The translations under genes and the position numbers were made by a program. Below are positions 56,287-64,000 of a stretch of 64,000 nt of DNA, in pieces (the first letter of the stretch is position 1; the number at the start of each line of letters is the position of its first letter). Below the pieces are notes generated by a model that did not search any database, was not told the DNA's origin, and worked only from the letters and a program-made list of their open reading frames with translations. Origin of the DNA: Colwellia sp. M166 (GTDB lineage Bacteria > Pseudomonadota > Gammaproteobacteria > Enterobacterales > Alteromonadaceae); assembly GCF_024585285.1 (NCBI RefSeq), contig NZ_CP040755.1, positions 4,340,001 to 4,404,000 on the forward strand. The letters run 5' to 3'.

Positions 56287-57219
56287 TTAGTCTTGTAGGG
56301 TAAAGTTAGGCGTTAATCTTCGTACTTTTACCTCCACGCCTGATGCCACTAGGTTTTGAAAGAAATCATAAATATGGCATGAAGATACCTGTTTACAAAT
56401 AATCTCATATTTTAAAATGGCTGGCTTATGACTTTGCAGTGAAGCTAAATTTAACCAATAAAGTGCCTGATTAAGATCTTTCTCTACATATTGGCCATTA
56501 ATGTACATTTGCGCTAGGTTTACTTGCCCCTGAACATAATCATAACTGGCCGATTGAGTGAATAATTCAAATGCTTGTTTTAAGTTAGTTTCACTGTAGC
56601 GTTCGTTAAGCAAAGCTTGACCATATAAATTTTCTTTTCGTCCTTGAATGAAAATACTCTCTCTAAATTTTCTTTGTTCGGGTCCTACACGATGACCTAA
56701 AAGTTTATCGTGAGTAGGACGCAAAGCGAGGTAAATAGCGCCTGAGCTGAATTTTTGACTAAGCTGCTCTTGCTGGTAATCAAAGCGTTTTGGCTCAAAG
56801 TAATCTTTATATGTCAGCTGTCCATAATAAATACTATTAAGCGCTGCATGTTGGCGTGCGTAATATAAACTCCCATAAACTAGCGTAATAACATCTCCTG
56901 TTATATCAACCACTTTGGCAAGTCGATATTTTTCATTGGGTCTAAGATTGTCGCGTATTTTACGAAAATCAAAGAAATAAATGTCATTGATTTTGGGTGC
57001 TGCAACGATAATTTTGCTTTGTTGTTGAGCTCGGTATTCTTTGTATATGACATAATAACTATAATAGGCAAGTGTCAGTAAGAGGGCGGTTAGTAATCGT
57101 TTTTTCGAAAGGATGAGTTGCTGTAAAAACACTTTTAAAGCTGTAAGGCTTAATGGCTTACTTTTCAAGTCGGAGGTTTTTTTTATTCGTGTAACCTTGA
57201 ACATATTGTCCTTAAGCAT
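56287..57219 (-). CDS. Membrane-anchored Sel1-repeat protein
   Basis: 310 residues with a single N-terminal membrane helix (about 38-58, LLTALLLTLAYYSYYVIY) and a soluble, probably periplasmic part. The C-terminal third has Sel1-like repeats (LKQAFELFTQSASYDYVQGQVNLAQMYINGQYVEKDLNQALYWLNLAS). The central region (FFDFRKIRDNLRPNEKYRLAKVVDITGDVITLVYGS) is not recognised. Sel1 proteins are protein-interaction scaffolds. It is convergent with the PrsT-like gene, and a connection to it is possible but unproven. Confidence 0.7.
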   Translation of the reverse strand: MLKDNMFKVTRIKKTSDLKSKPLSLTALKVFLQQLILSKKRLLTALLLTLAYYSYYVIYKEYRAQQQSKIIVAAPKINDIYFFDFRKIRDNLRPNEKYRLAKVVDITGDVITLVYGSLYYARQHAALNSIYYGQLTYKDYFEPKRFDYQQEQLSQKFSSGAIYLALRPTHDKLLGHRVGPEQRKFRESIFIQGRKENLYGQALLNERYSETNLKQAFELFTQSASYDYVQGQVNLAQMYINGQYVEKDLNQALYWLNLASLQSHKPAILKYEIICKQVSSCHIYDFFQNLVASGVEVKVRRLTPNFTLQD

Positions 57220-57342
57220 TCAATTCCCTTTATATTTTCTTTTTCTATTCAAGGCTATTAATAGACCACTACAACGGCTAAATAATGTTTGTTCTCGCTT
57301 GCTAATGCATTCACTCTAACATCATCAATAATAATATTGAAA

Positions 57343-57912
57343 TTACTTTACTGACCATTCACTGGCTAACAAACCGTAATCATATTGATCAGCCCATTCG
57401 TCACCCATAAGATAATGTTGTTTAAAAAAGGCCTCTCGCACAAAACCTAGTTTTTCCATAATACGAAAAGAGGCGATATTTCTTGGGTCACATCGCGCTA
57501 TAAGCTTAAAGAAGCCGAGAGTTTGAAATAGATAACTAATAAGTAAATTTGCCGCCTCGCTACATAGCCCTTGCCCTGCAACTTCAGCACTTAAGCGGTA
57601 ACCTATTTCTCCTCGTTGATTATCCCAATCTTCAATGCGAAAGGCTATTTCGCCAACTAACGAATTATCATCTTGTAAACAGATAGCTAAAGCATTCCAA
57701 CGGCCAATAGCCAAGTGCCAAGGTTGAGATAATTGTTCAACAATTTCCATTATTTTAGTATCACTTTCCGCAGGACGAATATAGCGACAGTTTTCAGCAT
57801 CTTGGCGATAAAGCTTGATAGCTGAATAATCGGTTTTAATTATAGGCCTAAGGTAAATTCTACTCGCCAATAATGTTGGCGCAGCATGCCCAGTATTTAA
57901 AGATATTTTCAT
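57343..57912 (-). CDS. GNAT acetyltransferase, RimJ/RimL-like
   Basis: 189 residues. SRIYLRPIIKTDYSAIKLY is the usual RimJ/RimL start, GEIGYRLSAEVAGQGLCSEAANLLISYLF contains the acetyl-CoA pyrophosphate loop, and RCDPRNIASFRIMEKLGFVREA is the conserved C-terminal block. Typical of enzymes that acetylate N-termini of ribosomal or other proteins, or small metabolites. ATG 57912. Confidence 0.9.
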   Translation of the reverse strand: MKISLNTGHAAPTLLASRIYLRPIIKTDYSAIKLYRQDAENCRYIRPAESDTKIMEIVEQLSQPWHLAIGRWNALAICLQDDNSLVGEIAFRIEDWDNQRGEIGYRLSAEVAGQGLCSEAANLLISYLFQTLGFFKLIARCDPRNIASFRIMEKLGFVREAFFKQHYLMGDEWADQYDYGLLASEWSVK

Positions 57913-57942
57913 CGTTATGGAATACTTTATTATTAGAAACAG

Positions 57943-58158
57943 TTAAGTTTCGCTATCAACATATTGAAAGCGTTTAAATACTTTACCATCTCTTTCAATG
58001 GTTTCGTCAAACATGGCTAAAGGCCTAACCCAAATGGCTCTTTCACCGTATTCAGGTTGATAAACCACCATGGCTTCTTCGGTTTCACTGTCAGTAGCAA
58101 TGTGTAACACTTGATAAAAGTTGCCTTTAAAGTGCTGATAACGTCCGATTTTCAACAT
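57943..58158 (-). CDS. DUF1653 protein
   Basis: 71 residues matching DUF1653: IGRYQHFKGNFYQVLHIATDSETEEAMVVYQ, then RAIWVRPLAMFDETIERDGK and RFQY at the end. A small SH3-like beta barrel of unknown function, common next to unrelated genes in proteobacteria. Confidence 0.9.
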   Translation of the reverse strand: MLKIGRYQHFKGNFYQVLHIATDSETEEAMVVYQPEYGERAIWVRPLAMFDETIERDGKVFKRFQYVDSET

Positions 58159-58215
58159 GAATTATCTCGTAGTCATTATTGTAATTAGTTGTGTAATAGT
58201 TATTTCTTATTGAGC

Positions 58216-58674
58216 TTAGTCACTGAGTTTTTCTTGCCATTGTTGTGAGGCGTCGTCATCACTATTTTTGGCATCTAACCAAACGCTCCCCTTACTTGTT
58301 AACTCTTTTTTCCAAAAGGGGGCTTGGGTTTTTAAGAAGTCGATAAGAAACTCACATGCGGCAAATGCCGCTTTACGGTGTGGGCTTGTAACCCCAATAA
58401 AAACAATTTGTTCACCGAGCTTTAAGTCACCAAATCGGTGAATAATGGTAACTTTGTTTAATGGCCAGTGTTCACGCGCTTTATTTTCTATATCGCTTAG
58501 TACTTTTTCTGTCATGCCAGGGTAATGCTCCAAGGACAATCCTTGGACATCAATACCTTCATTGAAGTCCCTGACCTTACCGACAAAGGTGACGACAGCA
58601 CCATCTTGATTATCGTTTGCTAAATTCAGATATTCATCAGCAACAACAAAATTACTCTGTTGTACTTTAATCAT
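58216..58674 (-). CDS. moaE: Molybdopterin synthase catalytic subunit MoaE
   Basis: 152 residues. Large subunit of molybdopterin synthase, which transfers sulfur from the thiocarboxylated MoaD onto precursor Z (cPMP). LSLEHYPGMTEKVLSDIE, HRFGDLKLGEQIVFIGVTSPHRKAAFAACEFLIDFLK and PFWKKE (catalytic lysine) are all present. It follows moaD by 1 base, so the order of transcription is moaC-moaD-moaE. moaA and moaB are not in this cluster. Confidence 0.95.
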   Translation of the reverse strand: MIKVQQSNFVVADEYLNLANDNQDGAVVTFVGKVRDFNEGIDVQGLSLEHYPGMTEKVLSDIENKAREHWPLNKVTIIHRFGDLKLGEQIVFIGVTSPHRKAAFAACEFLIDFLKTQAPFWKKELTSKGSVWLDAKNSDDDASQQWQEKLSD

Positions 58675-58675
58675 T

Positions 58676-58930
58676 TTAACCTCCGGTTACTGGAGGGAAA
58701 AATGCGACTTCATCGCCATCAGCAATTTGTTGTGACCAATCAGTAATTTCTTGATTAACGGCAACAAGCAAACTGTCTGCGGTCATAATTTTTGCCCATA
58801 AAGCATCTGTTTCAGCTAATTGTTGACGAATAGTGTCTGTGGTCATATTCTCGCTTAATTGAATTTGTAAACTATCAGTTGATAACTGTTCACGTAAGCG
58901 AGCAAAAAATAATACCTTAATCATTTCCAA
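58676..58930 (-). CDS. moaD: Molybdopterin synthase sulfur carrier MoaD
   Basis: 84 residues, ubiquitin-like fold, ending in the required Gly-Gly (FFPPVTGG), which is adenylated and thiocarboxylated by MoeB. VLFFARLREQLSTD is the standard first strand. Spaced 5 bases after moaC and 1 base before moaE. Confidence 0.94.
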   Translation of the reverse strand: MEMIKVLFFARLREQLSTDSLQIQLSENMTTDTIRQQLAETDALWAKIMTADSLLVAVNQEITDWSQQIADGDEVAFFPPVTGG

Positions 58931-58935
58931 CTCCT

Positions 58936-59430
58936 TTATTTAATTTCAGAATTATGCAAGTAGCTACCCGATTTTCCACCATGTTTTTCACAGAGGTGAA
59001 TATTGGTGATAATCATGTCTTTTTGCACAGCTTTACACATGTCGTAAATGGTTAGTGCCGCAGTTGAGGCTGCGGTTAAGGCTTCCATTTCGACCCCAGT
59101 TTTACCTGACAGCTTACAAAGAGCGGTAATTTCGACGCGGTTTTGCTTTGGCTGTGCCACTATATCGACTTCAATTTTCGTTAACATCAGCGGGTGGCAA
59201 AGCGGGATAAGTTCACTGGTTTTTTTGGCGGCCATAATCCCCGCAATTCTTGCCGTAGCAAAAACATCACCTTTGTGGTGTTTGCCTTCAACAATCATTG
59301 ATAAGGTTGCTGGCGACATTTCAATATAAGCTTGTGCAATAGCAGTGCGCTCGGTAACATTTTTTTCGGTAACGTCAACCATATGGGCATTACCGTCAGC
59401 ATTAATGTGAGTAAAGTCTTCGCTCATCAA
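58936..59430 (-). CDS. moaC: Cyclic pyranopterin monophosphate synthase MoaC
   Basis: 164 residues. Converts the MoaA product (3',8-cyclo-GTP) to cPMP in molybdenum cofactor synthesis. [49 protein letters not shown] (catalytic His region), [30 protein letters not shown] (catalytic lysines) and GGKSG are present. First gene of moaCDE. ATG 59430 or 59427 are both possible. No molybdenum-cofactor riboswitch was recognised upstream. Confidence 0.96.
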   Translation of the reverse strand: MMSEDFTHINADGNAHMVDVTEKNVTERTAIAQAYIEMSPATLSMIVEGKHHKGDVFATARIAGIMAAKKTSELIPLCHPLMLTKIEVDIVAQPKQNRVEITALCKLSGKTGVEMEALTAASTAALTIYDMCKAVQKDMIITNIHLCEKHGGKSGSYLHNSEIK

Positions 59431-59719
59431 AAAGTAATCTCTTAGTTATTAGCTATTCAGCTTTTTGTAAAGTATGGCTTTATATTACCTTATCTTAAGC
59501 TTTATTTTGTCTTTTATATTAAGAAATTTGTTATTTATATTCGATGTTTATACGTGGCTATCATAGATTTTGAAACTTGAGATCTCAGTAAATAACTTTA
59601 TTTTAAGCCCATTAGCTAGCGGAATAATGTTAATTCATTACATTGGGGTTTTAATCAGAGGCTTAATTTTAAGGTATTGGATTTCTTTTACCCCTGTTTG
59701 TGCCAATATTTAATATTAT

Positions 59720-60130
59720 TTAAGCATGGCCAAGCAATCTAGAATTCCAATTTTTTACTTTGCTATTTGCTGAACGTTTAAGCACTTTATCCATCCAACT
59801 ATTCGATAATCTATTTTGTTGCTTGAGTAGTACCAGCTTTTCGTTATTGAGTAGCTCAGCAAAAAACATTTCACATATCACTTTGATTGTCATGGCATTA
59901 TCAACACGGGAAGTTAACGTCATACCAATTTTACTAAGTTTCTGAGTGGGAACAAACTTAATAGACTTGCTATAAGCTAACGATATAATTGTTCTATTTG
60001 TCCAGAATAAGCATTTAATACCAGTTGAATTTTCAGGGTTTGTTAGCACCAATAAATAGGGTGTTGAGCTAAATGTTAAAAATTGTAATAAGCACTCATA
60101 TTTATTGACAATAAAAAACGACTGGAGCAA
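59720..60130 (-). pseudogene. Unidentified gene fragment interrupted by a repeat
   Basis: An open frame of 136 codons that I do not recognise. The last ~65 codons (from MTLTSRVDNAMTIK to KNWNSRLLGHA) read like a real protein with balanced codon use, and the upstream part FSSTPYLLVLTNPENSTGIKC also looks coding, but the middle lies inside the dispersed motif at 59922-59952 and is lower quality. Probably the remains of a gene into which the repeat inserted. It has no known relation to the Cas1 remnant beside it. Confidence 0.35.
59922..59952 (+). repeat. ATACCAA..ACTAAGTTTCT motif
   Basis: ATACCAATTTTACTAAGTTT (59922-59941) matches the ends of repeat copies A and C, but is followed by CTGAGTGGGAA, the reverse complement of the TTCCCACTCAG that follows in copy A. 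The element ends are therefore the same while the inner segment is inverted. Confidence 0.5.
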
Positions 60131-60172
60131 GGTATTAAGATAAAAGGATTTTATTAAAGTGATGTTATTACA

Positions 60173-60610
60173 ATGGAAAATATAAGTTCAACGGATTTGA
60201 AAGCCATTCTGCACTCAAAGCGTGCCAATATGTATTATTTAGAGTATTGCCGTGTAATGCAAAAAGACGGTAGGGTTCTCTATCTAACCGAAGCTAAGAA
60301 AGAAAACCTCTACTTTAATATACCCATCGCCAACACAACCGTGCTGCTGCTTGGTAATGGCACTTCTATAACACAAGCGGCTATGCATATGCTCGCACAA
60401 GCCGGTGTTCTTGTCGGCTTTTCAGGGGGAGGGGGGACGCCTTTATATATGGCCAACGACGTTGAACAAGCCATTGAGTGGATGACACCCCAATCTGAAT
60501 ATCGACCCACAGAATATTTTCAAGGCTGGATGCAATTTTGGTTCGATGATGAGAAACGCTTAAATGCAGCGAAAACGTGTTCACTGCCGCACAGGCAGCT
60601 TAGAAAGTAA
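60173..60610 (+). pseudogene. cas1: Truncated type I-F cas1 (N-terminal part)
   Basis: Residues 1 to about 133 match type I-F Cas1, the spacer-integrating endonuclease: LKAILHSKRANMYYLEYCRV, QKDGRVLYLTEAKKENLYFN, TTVLLLGNGTSITQAAMHML, GVLVGFSGGGGTPLY and QSEYRPTEYFQGWMQFWFDD. Full-length I-F Cas1 is about 325 residues; the whole C-terminal catalytic domain (the metal-binding Glu, His and Asp) is gone. After FDDEKRLNAAK the frame runs into a CRISPR repeat and ends with TCSLPHRQLRK. The upstream part has no stops, so the deletion is probably recent. It cannot integrate spacers. Confidence 0.9.
60579..60606 (+). CRISPR. Single type I-F CRISPR repeat
   Basis: A 28-bp sequence beginning GTTCACTGCCGCACAGG and ending CAGCTTAGAAA, with the CTGCCG..CAGGCAG hairpin, identical to the widespread type I-F consensus as I know it. 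No second repeat occurs at the expected ~60-bp spacing on either side, so it is a lone unit left over from an array. Its orientation relative to cas1 is that of a standard cas1-to-array I-F locus. Confidence 0.88.
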
Positions 60611-60913
60611 TAATGATATTCATCATACAACTAGTTAATGCTTATCGAAGGGGGTTGTGTTTATTTTATAGCGATAGCATGCATTACTGATGGCTTTATT
60701 GTTAAAGACAGATGAAAAATACCTTACAGTACAGTAAGGGCACTTTATATAGTGCAAAATTCATAATGAATTTTTTTAGATTAAGTTATTGATGTGTTTA
60801 AATTATATATAAATATTAATGAGAGTAGAATGTTACTTTAGACAAAAAAGGTAAGTTTGTTATTAAATGTAATATAACTTAAATAAGTTAATTCATTGAA
60901 TATTATAAGAAGT
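60611..60913. other. Intergenic region between CRISPR repeat and tRNAs
   Basis: About 300 bp of AT-rich sequence. The 32 bases after the repeat (60607-60638) would correspond to a last spacer if the array once continued. A short inverted repeat CTTACAGTACAGTAAG lies near 60722-60738. No gene seen. Confidence 0.5.
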
Positions 60914-60990
<77 letters not shown>

Positions 60991-61080
60991 TCCGAATGAC
61001 TTGATAATGAATATCAAGAAAGCCTATAATTATTTGATTCTGTTATAAAAGAATTACTGATTTATACTTTAGTAACAAGT

Positions 61081-61157
<77 letters not shown>

Positions 61158-61215
61158 TCCGAATGACCTACTATTAGTAGGAAGCCCTAAAGGTTTTAAT
61201 TCTCTTTAGAAGAAT

Positions 61216-61292
<77 letters not shown>

Positions 61293-61407
61293 TCCGAATG
61301 ACTTACTTTAGTTAAATAGTAAGAAGCCAATAATCATTTTAATTCAGATTGTTAGAGAATTATTAAAACACATTTATTTATAAATAAATAGTTATATTTC
61401 AATAAGT

Positions 61408-61484
<77 letters not shown>

Positions 61485-61583
61485 TCCGAATGACCTAGTA
61501 AACTAGGTAAGCCAAGTTATTTAAATTCTAACTTAAGAATACTTAAAGTATTGCCCGTTGAGGCTTCCCTGAAAGCGAGGCGT

Positions 61584-61612
61584 ATAATAAGGATACATCA
61601 AGTGATTTGCAA
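61584..61612 (-). promoter_or_regulatory. Promoter of the tRNA-fMet operon
   Basis: On the minus strand, TTGCAA (61612-61607) and TATTAT (61589-61584) are separated by exactly 17 bases. The sequence after the -10, ACGCCTCGC, is the GC-rich discriminator typical of stable-RNA promoters under stringent (ppGpp) control. It lies 100 bases upstream of the first tRNA. Confidence 0.75.
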
Positions 61613-61833
61613 CCTGTTTTTATATTAATTTTAGCTTTTATTGGTTCTATATTTTTCTTGCTTGTTTTTTGTGCTTAAATCAATCGTATTTCAAGCAAGT
61701 AGCGGTTGTAGACGATAAATGGCAATGAATACAAGATAAATTTTTAGATAGTTTGCGCTAATTTGTAAAATGCCTATAAGTGGAACGTGTCTTTGTTTAT
61801 AATCGCGGGCATAAATTAGATTGGAAAACCTTT
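61613..61833. other. Intergenic region upstream of rlmL
   Basis: About 220 bp between the tRNA promoter and rlmL, divergently transcribed. AT-rich; the rlmL promoter should lie here but no strong match was seen. The codons 61780-61833 in frame with rlmL are probably 5' untranslated. Confidence 0.5.
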
Positions 61834-63963
61834 ATGCAGCAATTTTTAGCATTAACCTCTCCAGGTATAGAAATATTACTGGCACAAGAACTTAAAGATT
61901 TGAAAGCTGAGCATGTTGTTCAAAAGCCTGAAGGGGTTTATTTTAACGCAACTATTGAGCATGCATATTATATATGTTTGCACTGTCGTTTATCAACTCG
62001 CATACTGCTTAAATTGGGCGAAGGAGATGCGAACAATAAAGATGAACTTTATGCAGCGGCAAAATCAATCATTTGGTCTGAGCAATTTTCCGCAGCGAGT
62101 ACCTTTGCTATTGATTTTGTCGGCACTAGCGATGAAATTAGAAATAGTCAGTTTGGTGCATTAACCGTTAAAGATGCTGTTGTTGATCACTTTCGTGATT
62201 TAGGCGAAGACCGACCTTCAGTAGATAAGTCTTCACCGCAAGTAAGCTTTCAAGCTCGACTGTTAAAACAAAAAGTAGTTATTTATTTAGACTTCTCTGG
62301 CCGCGGATTATTTAAAAGGGGCTATCGTGAGAATACCGGTGCAGCACCGTTAAAAGAACATTTAGCAGCCGCTATTATTACCCGTTCAGGTTGGTTAGAT
62401 GATACGTCTAAACCGCTTGTTGATCCTATGTGTGGCTCAGGCACGATAGTTATAGAGGCAGTATTGATGGCGGCAGGCTATGCGCCAGGCATTGATAGAG
62501 CTACTTGGGGCTTTGATTATTGGCTAGGACATCAAAATGATGATTTCAAAGCGGCAAGGTCAGCAGCTATTGAGCATTCACATGTTGGTTTAACGCAACT
62601 AAAAACAAAAGCATTTGGTGTTGATTTAGACAGCAGGGTGCTAAAAACTGCGCAACAAAATGCTAAAAATGCCGGTGTACAAAGGTTTATCGAGTTTTCT
62701 TGTAAAAATGCTAACGATATAAAAAATGCCTTTGGCCCGAAAGGAACTATCCTATTTAACCCTCCTTATGGTGAGCGAATTGGTGAGTTACCTGAACTCG
62801 TTGAAAGTTTTGCTTTGTTAGGACAAAAATTCAAGTCTCATTTTGTTAATTGGCGAGTAGCGGTGTTAACAGCCAATGTTGAGCTATTAGCAATGATGAA
62901 AATGGTGACTTTTAAACGTTATAAGTTTAAAAACGGGCCGTTAGATTGTCAGTTTGCACTTTATAATTTAGATGACAAACAAGTCTCTAGCAGTAATGTT
63001 AATGCTGAATTTGAACAAAAAGACTCGGCATTTGCTAATCGATTATTAAAAAATAAGAAAAATTTAAAAGGTTGGCTAAAGCAAGAGCAAATAGAGTGTT
63101 ATCGTTTATATGACGCTGATATTCCAGAGTATAATGTTGCGGTTGATGTTTATGGTGATCACCTGGTTATTCATGAATACAGTGCGCCATCGATTATTGA
63201 GCCAGAGAAAGTTGCAAAACGACTACAAGAAGTGGTTTATTTTGCACCTAAAGTGCTTGATGTTCCTACTGATAAAGTCATTATTAAAACCCGAGCAAAA
63301 CAAAAAGGTAAAGAACAGTATCAACGTGTTGAGCAAACCAAAAAATCAATGGTTGTTGATGAGTATGGCGCAAAGCTAAAAGTGAACCTTTGGGATTATT
63401 TAGATACTGGTCTATTTCTTGATCATCGTAAAACTCGTCAAATAGTTGCTAAAAAATCGAAAGGCAAATCACTATTAAATTTATTTGCTTATACCGGCTC
63501 AGTGTCTTTGCAAGCAGCATTGCATGGTGCAACTACGGTAACAACGGTAGATATGTCGAATACCTATTTAAGTTGGGCACAAGACAACTTCTTATTGAAT
63601 AACCTTAGCGGCCATAAGTATCAATTTATCCAAGCAGATTGTTTGCAATGGCTACAGAAGAACGAACAAAAATTTGATGTGGTATTTATTGACCCACCCA
63701 CTTTTTCTAATTCTAAGCGCATGGGCGAAAGTTTTGACGTACAGCGTGATCACGTTAGCTTAATAACTGATGGTATGAAATCGGTTGCAGAAGGTGGAGA
63801 ATTAATTTTTACCAATAACAAACGTAATTTCAAAATGGATTTTGAAGCTATTGCTGCGTTAGGGCTAAATGTGCAAGAGATGAGCGAGAAAACTCGCGAC
63901 AAAGATTTTCAACGTAATAAGCATATTCACAACAGTTGGTTGTTCACGCGTAAGGTAAATTAA
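61834..63963 (+). CDS. rlmL: 23S rRNA methyltransferase RlmKL
   Basis: A 709-residue fused enzyme that makes m2G2445 (RlmL half) and m7G2069 (RlmK half) in 23S rRNA. THUMP domain at the N-terminus (FVGTSDEIRNSQFGALTVKDAIVD-type GTSDEIRNSQFGAL), first methyltransferase with VDPMCGSGTIVIEA and NPPYGER (Asn309), second with LLNLFAYTGSVSLQAA and DPPTFSNSK (Asp620). ATG 61834 (MQQFLALTSPGIEILL) is the family start; the longer frame from 61780 adds non-conserved residues. The following gene starts 1 base after the stop. Confidence 0.95.
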   Translation: MQQFLALTSPGIEILLAQELKDLKAEHVVQKPEGVYFNATIEHAYYICLHCRLSTRILLKLGEGDANNKDELYAAAKSIIWSEQFSAASTFAIDFVGTSDEIRNSQFGALTVKDAVVDHFRDLGEDRPSVDKSSPQVSFQARLLKQKVVIYLDFSGRGLFKRGYRENTGAAPLKEHLAAAIITRSGWLDDTSKPLVDPMCGSGTIVIEAVLMAAGYAPGIDRATWGFDYWLGHQNDDFKAARSAAIEHSHVGLTQLKTKAFGVDLDSRVLKTAQQNAKNAGVQRFIEFSCKNANDIKNAFGPKGTILFNPPYGERIGELPELVESFALLGQKFKSHFVNWRVAVLTANVELLAMMKMVTFKRYKFKNGPLDCQFALYNLDDKQVSSSNVNAEFEQKDSAFANRLLKNKKNLKGWLKQEQIECYRLYDADIPEYNVAVDVYGDHLVIHEYSAPSIIEPEKVAKRLQEVVYFAPKVLDVPTDKVIIKTRAKQKGKEQYQRVEQTKKSMVVDEYGAKLKVNLWDYLDTGLFLDHRKTRQIVAKKSKGKSLLNLFAYTGSVSLQAALHGATTVTTVDMSNTYLSWAQDNFLLNNLSGHKYQFIQADCLQWLQKNEQKFDVVFIDPPTFSNSKRMGESFDVQRDHVSLITDGMKSVAEGGELIFTNNKRNFKMDFEAIAALGLNVQEMSEKTRDKDFQRNKHIHNSWLFTRKVN

Positions 63964-63964
63964 G

Positions 63965-64000
63965 ATGTCGGTTAAGTTTAATTTATATGGCACTTTAGGC
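63965..64000 (+). CDS. Start of a further gene, perhaps glutaredoxin-like
   Basis: Twelve codons (MSVKFNLYGTLG) run off the window end, beginning one base after rlmL. The pattern FNLYGTLG resembles the first strand of glutaredoxin-like DUF836 proteins that often follow rlmL in related genera, where a CxxC would come next. The identity is inference from a very short stretch. Confidence 0.4.
   Translation, partial: MSVKFNLYGTLG

Larger units (their letters stand above)
59431..60172. other. Intergenic region between moaC and cas1 remnant
   Basis: About 740 bp on the path from moaC to the cas1 fragment. 59431-59719 shows nothing recognisable. 59720-60130 holds an open minus-strand frame (described separately) crossed by an ATACCAA motif at 59922-59952. 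Confidence 0.5.

Noticed and set aside
59431..59720. Molybdenum-cofactor riboswitch upstream of moaC
   Set aside because: Looked for the conserved Moco RNA elements; only AT-rich sequence without the conserved blocks was seen.
60607..60700. Possible continuation of a CRISPR array
   Set aside because: No second repeat at the expected spacing after the single I-F repeat; not called an array.

Overview
This 64 kb stretch is AT-rich gammaproteobacterial chromosome. Gene content and protein style (RecBCD, RlmI/RlmKL, MiaE, HrpA, MoaCDE, NhaR, DUF3087, DUF2986, PEP-CTERM sorting) point to a marine Alteromonadales member, most likely Colwellia or a close relative in Colwelliaceae. The assignment rests on recognising families by eye; no search was run.

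Layout. 1-3.8 kb: end of a nitric oxide reductase cluster (norB 3' part, small membrane protein, norD, zinc-ribbon protein). 3.9-9.6 kb: HDOD protein, an intact IS3-family insertion (5259-6523, 3-bp target duplication), miaE, a GT-A-like glycosyltransferase and an AstE/aspartoacylase-like amidohydrolase. 10.4-14.7 kb: MoxR ATPase, DUF58 and TgpA-type transglutaminase operon. 15.1-16.4 kb: nhaA. 16.8-26.3 kb: recC-recB-recD operon with overlapping genes. 26.4-28.6 kb: small conserved proteins. 28.8-29.5 kb: deleted IS982-type remnant. 29.6-30.5 kb: nhaR with a frameshift in a G6 run. 31.5-39.0 kb: a nine-gene Mrp-type cation/proton antiporter operon with three NuoL/M/N-like subunits. 39.1-40.0 kb: decayed IS1595-type transposase. 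40.3-49.3 kb: acetyltransferase, crotonase, isoaspartyl peptidase, CreA-like lipoprotein, unknown protein, CBS protein, hrpA, PilZ protein. 49.4-52.3 kb: rlmI, acyP, quinone oxidoreductase. 52.4-56.2 kb: a PEP-CTERM protein divergent from a PrsT-like TPR protein. 56.3-59.4 kb: Sel1 protein, acetyltransferase, DUF1653, moaE-moaD-moaC. 60.2-60.6 kb: the N-terminal part of a type I-F cas1 ending in one intact type I-F CRISPR repeat. 60.9-61.6 kb: four tandem initiator tRNA genes with a recognisable promoter. 61.8-64 kb: rlmL and the start of a further gene.

Themes. Sodium/proton homeostasis is heavily represented (nhaA, a broken nhaR, the Mrp-like operon), as expected for a marine organism. Nitric oxide reduction suggests partial or full denitrification. 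The CRISPR remnant shows that a type I-F system was once present and was lost by a deletion joining cas1 to the array. A dispersed intergenic repeat family (copies near 10.1, 14.8 and 51.1 kb) and a shorter ATACCAA palindrome motif (56.2, 59.9 kb and at the repeat ends) explain several spurious small reading frames.
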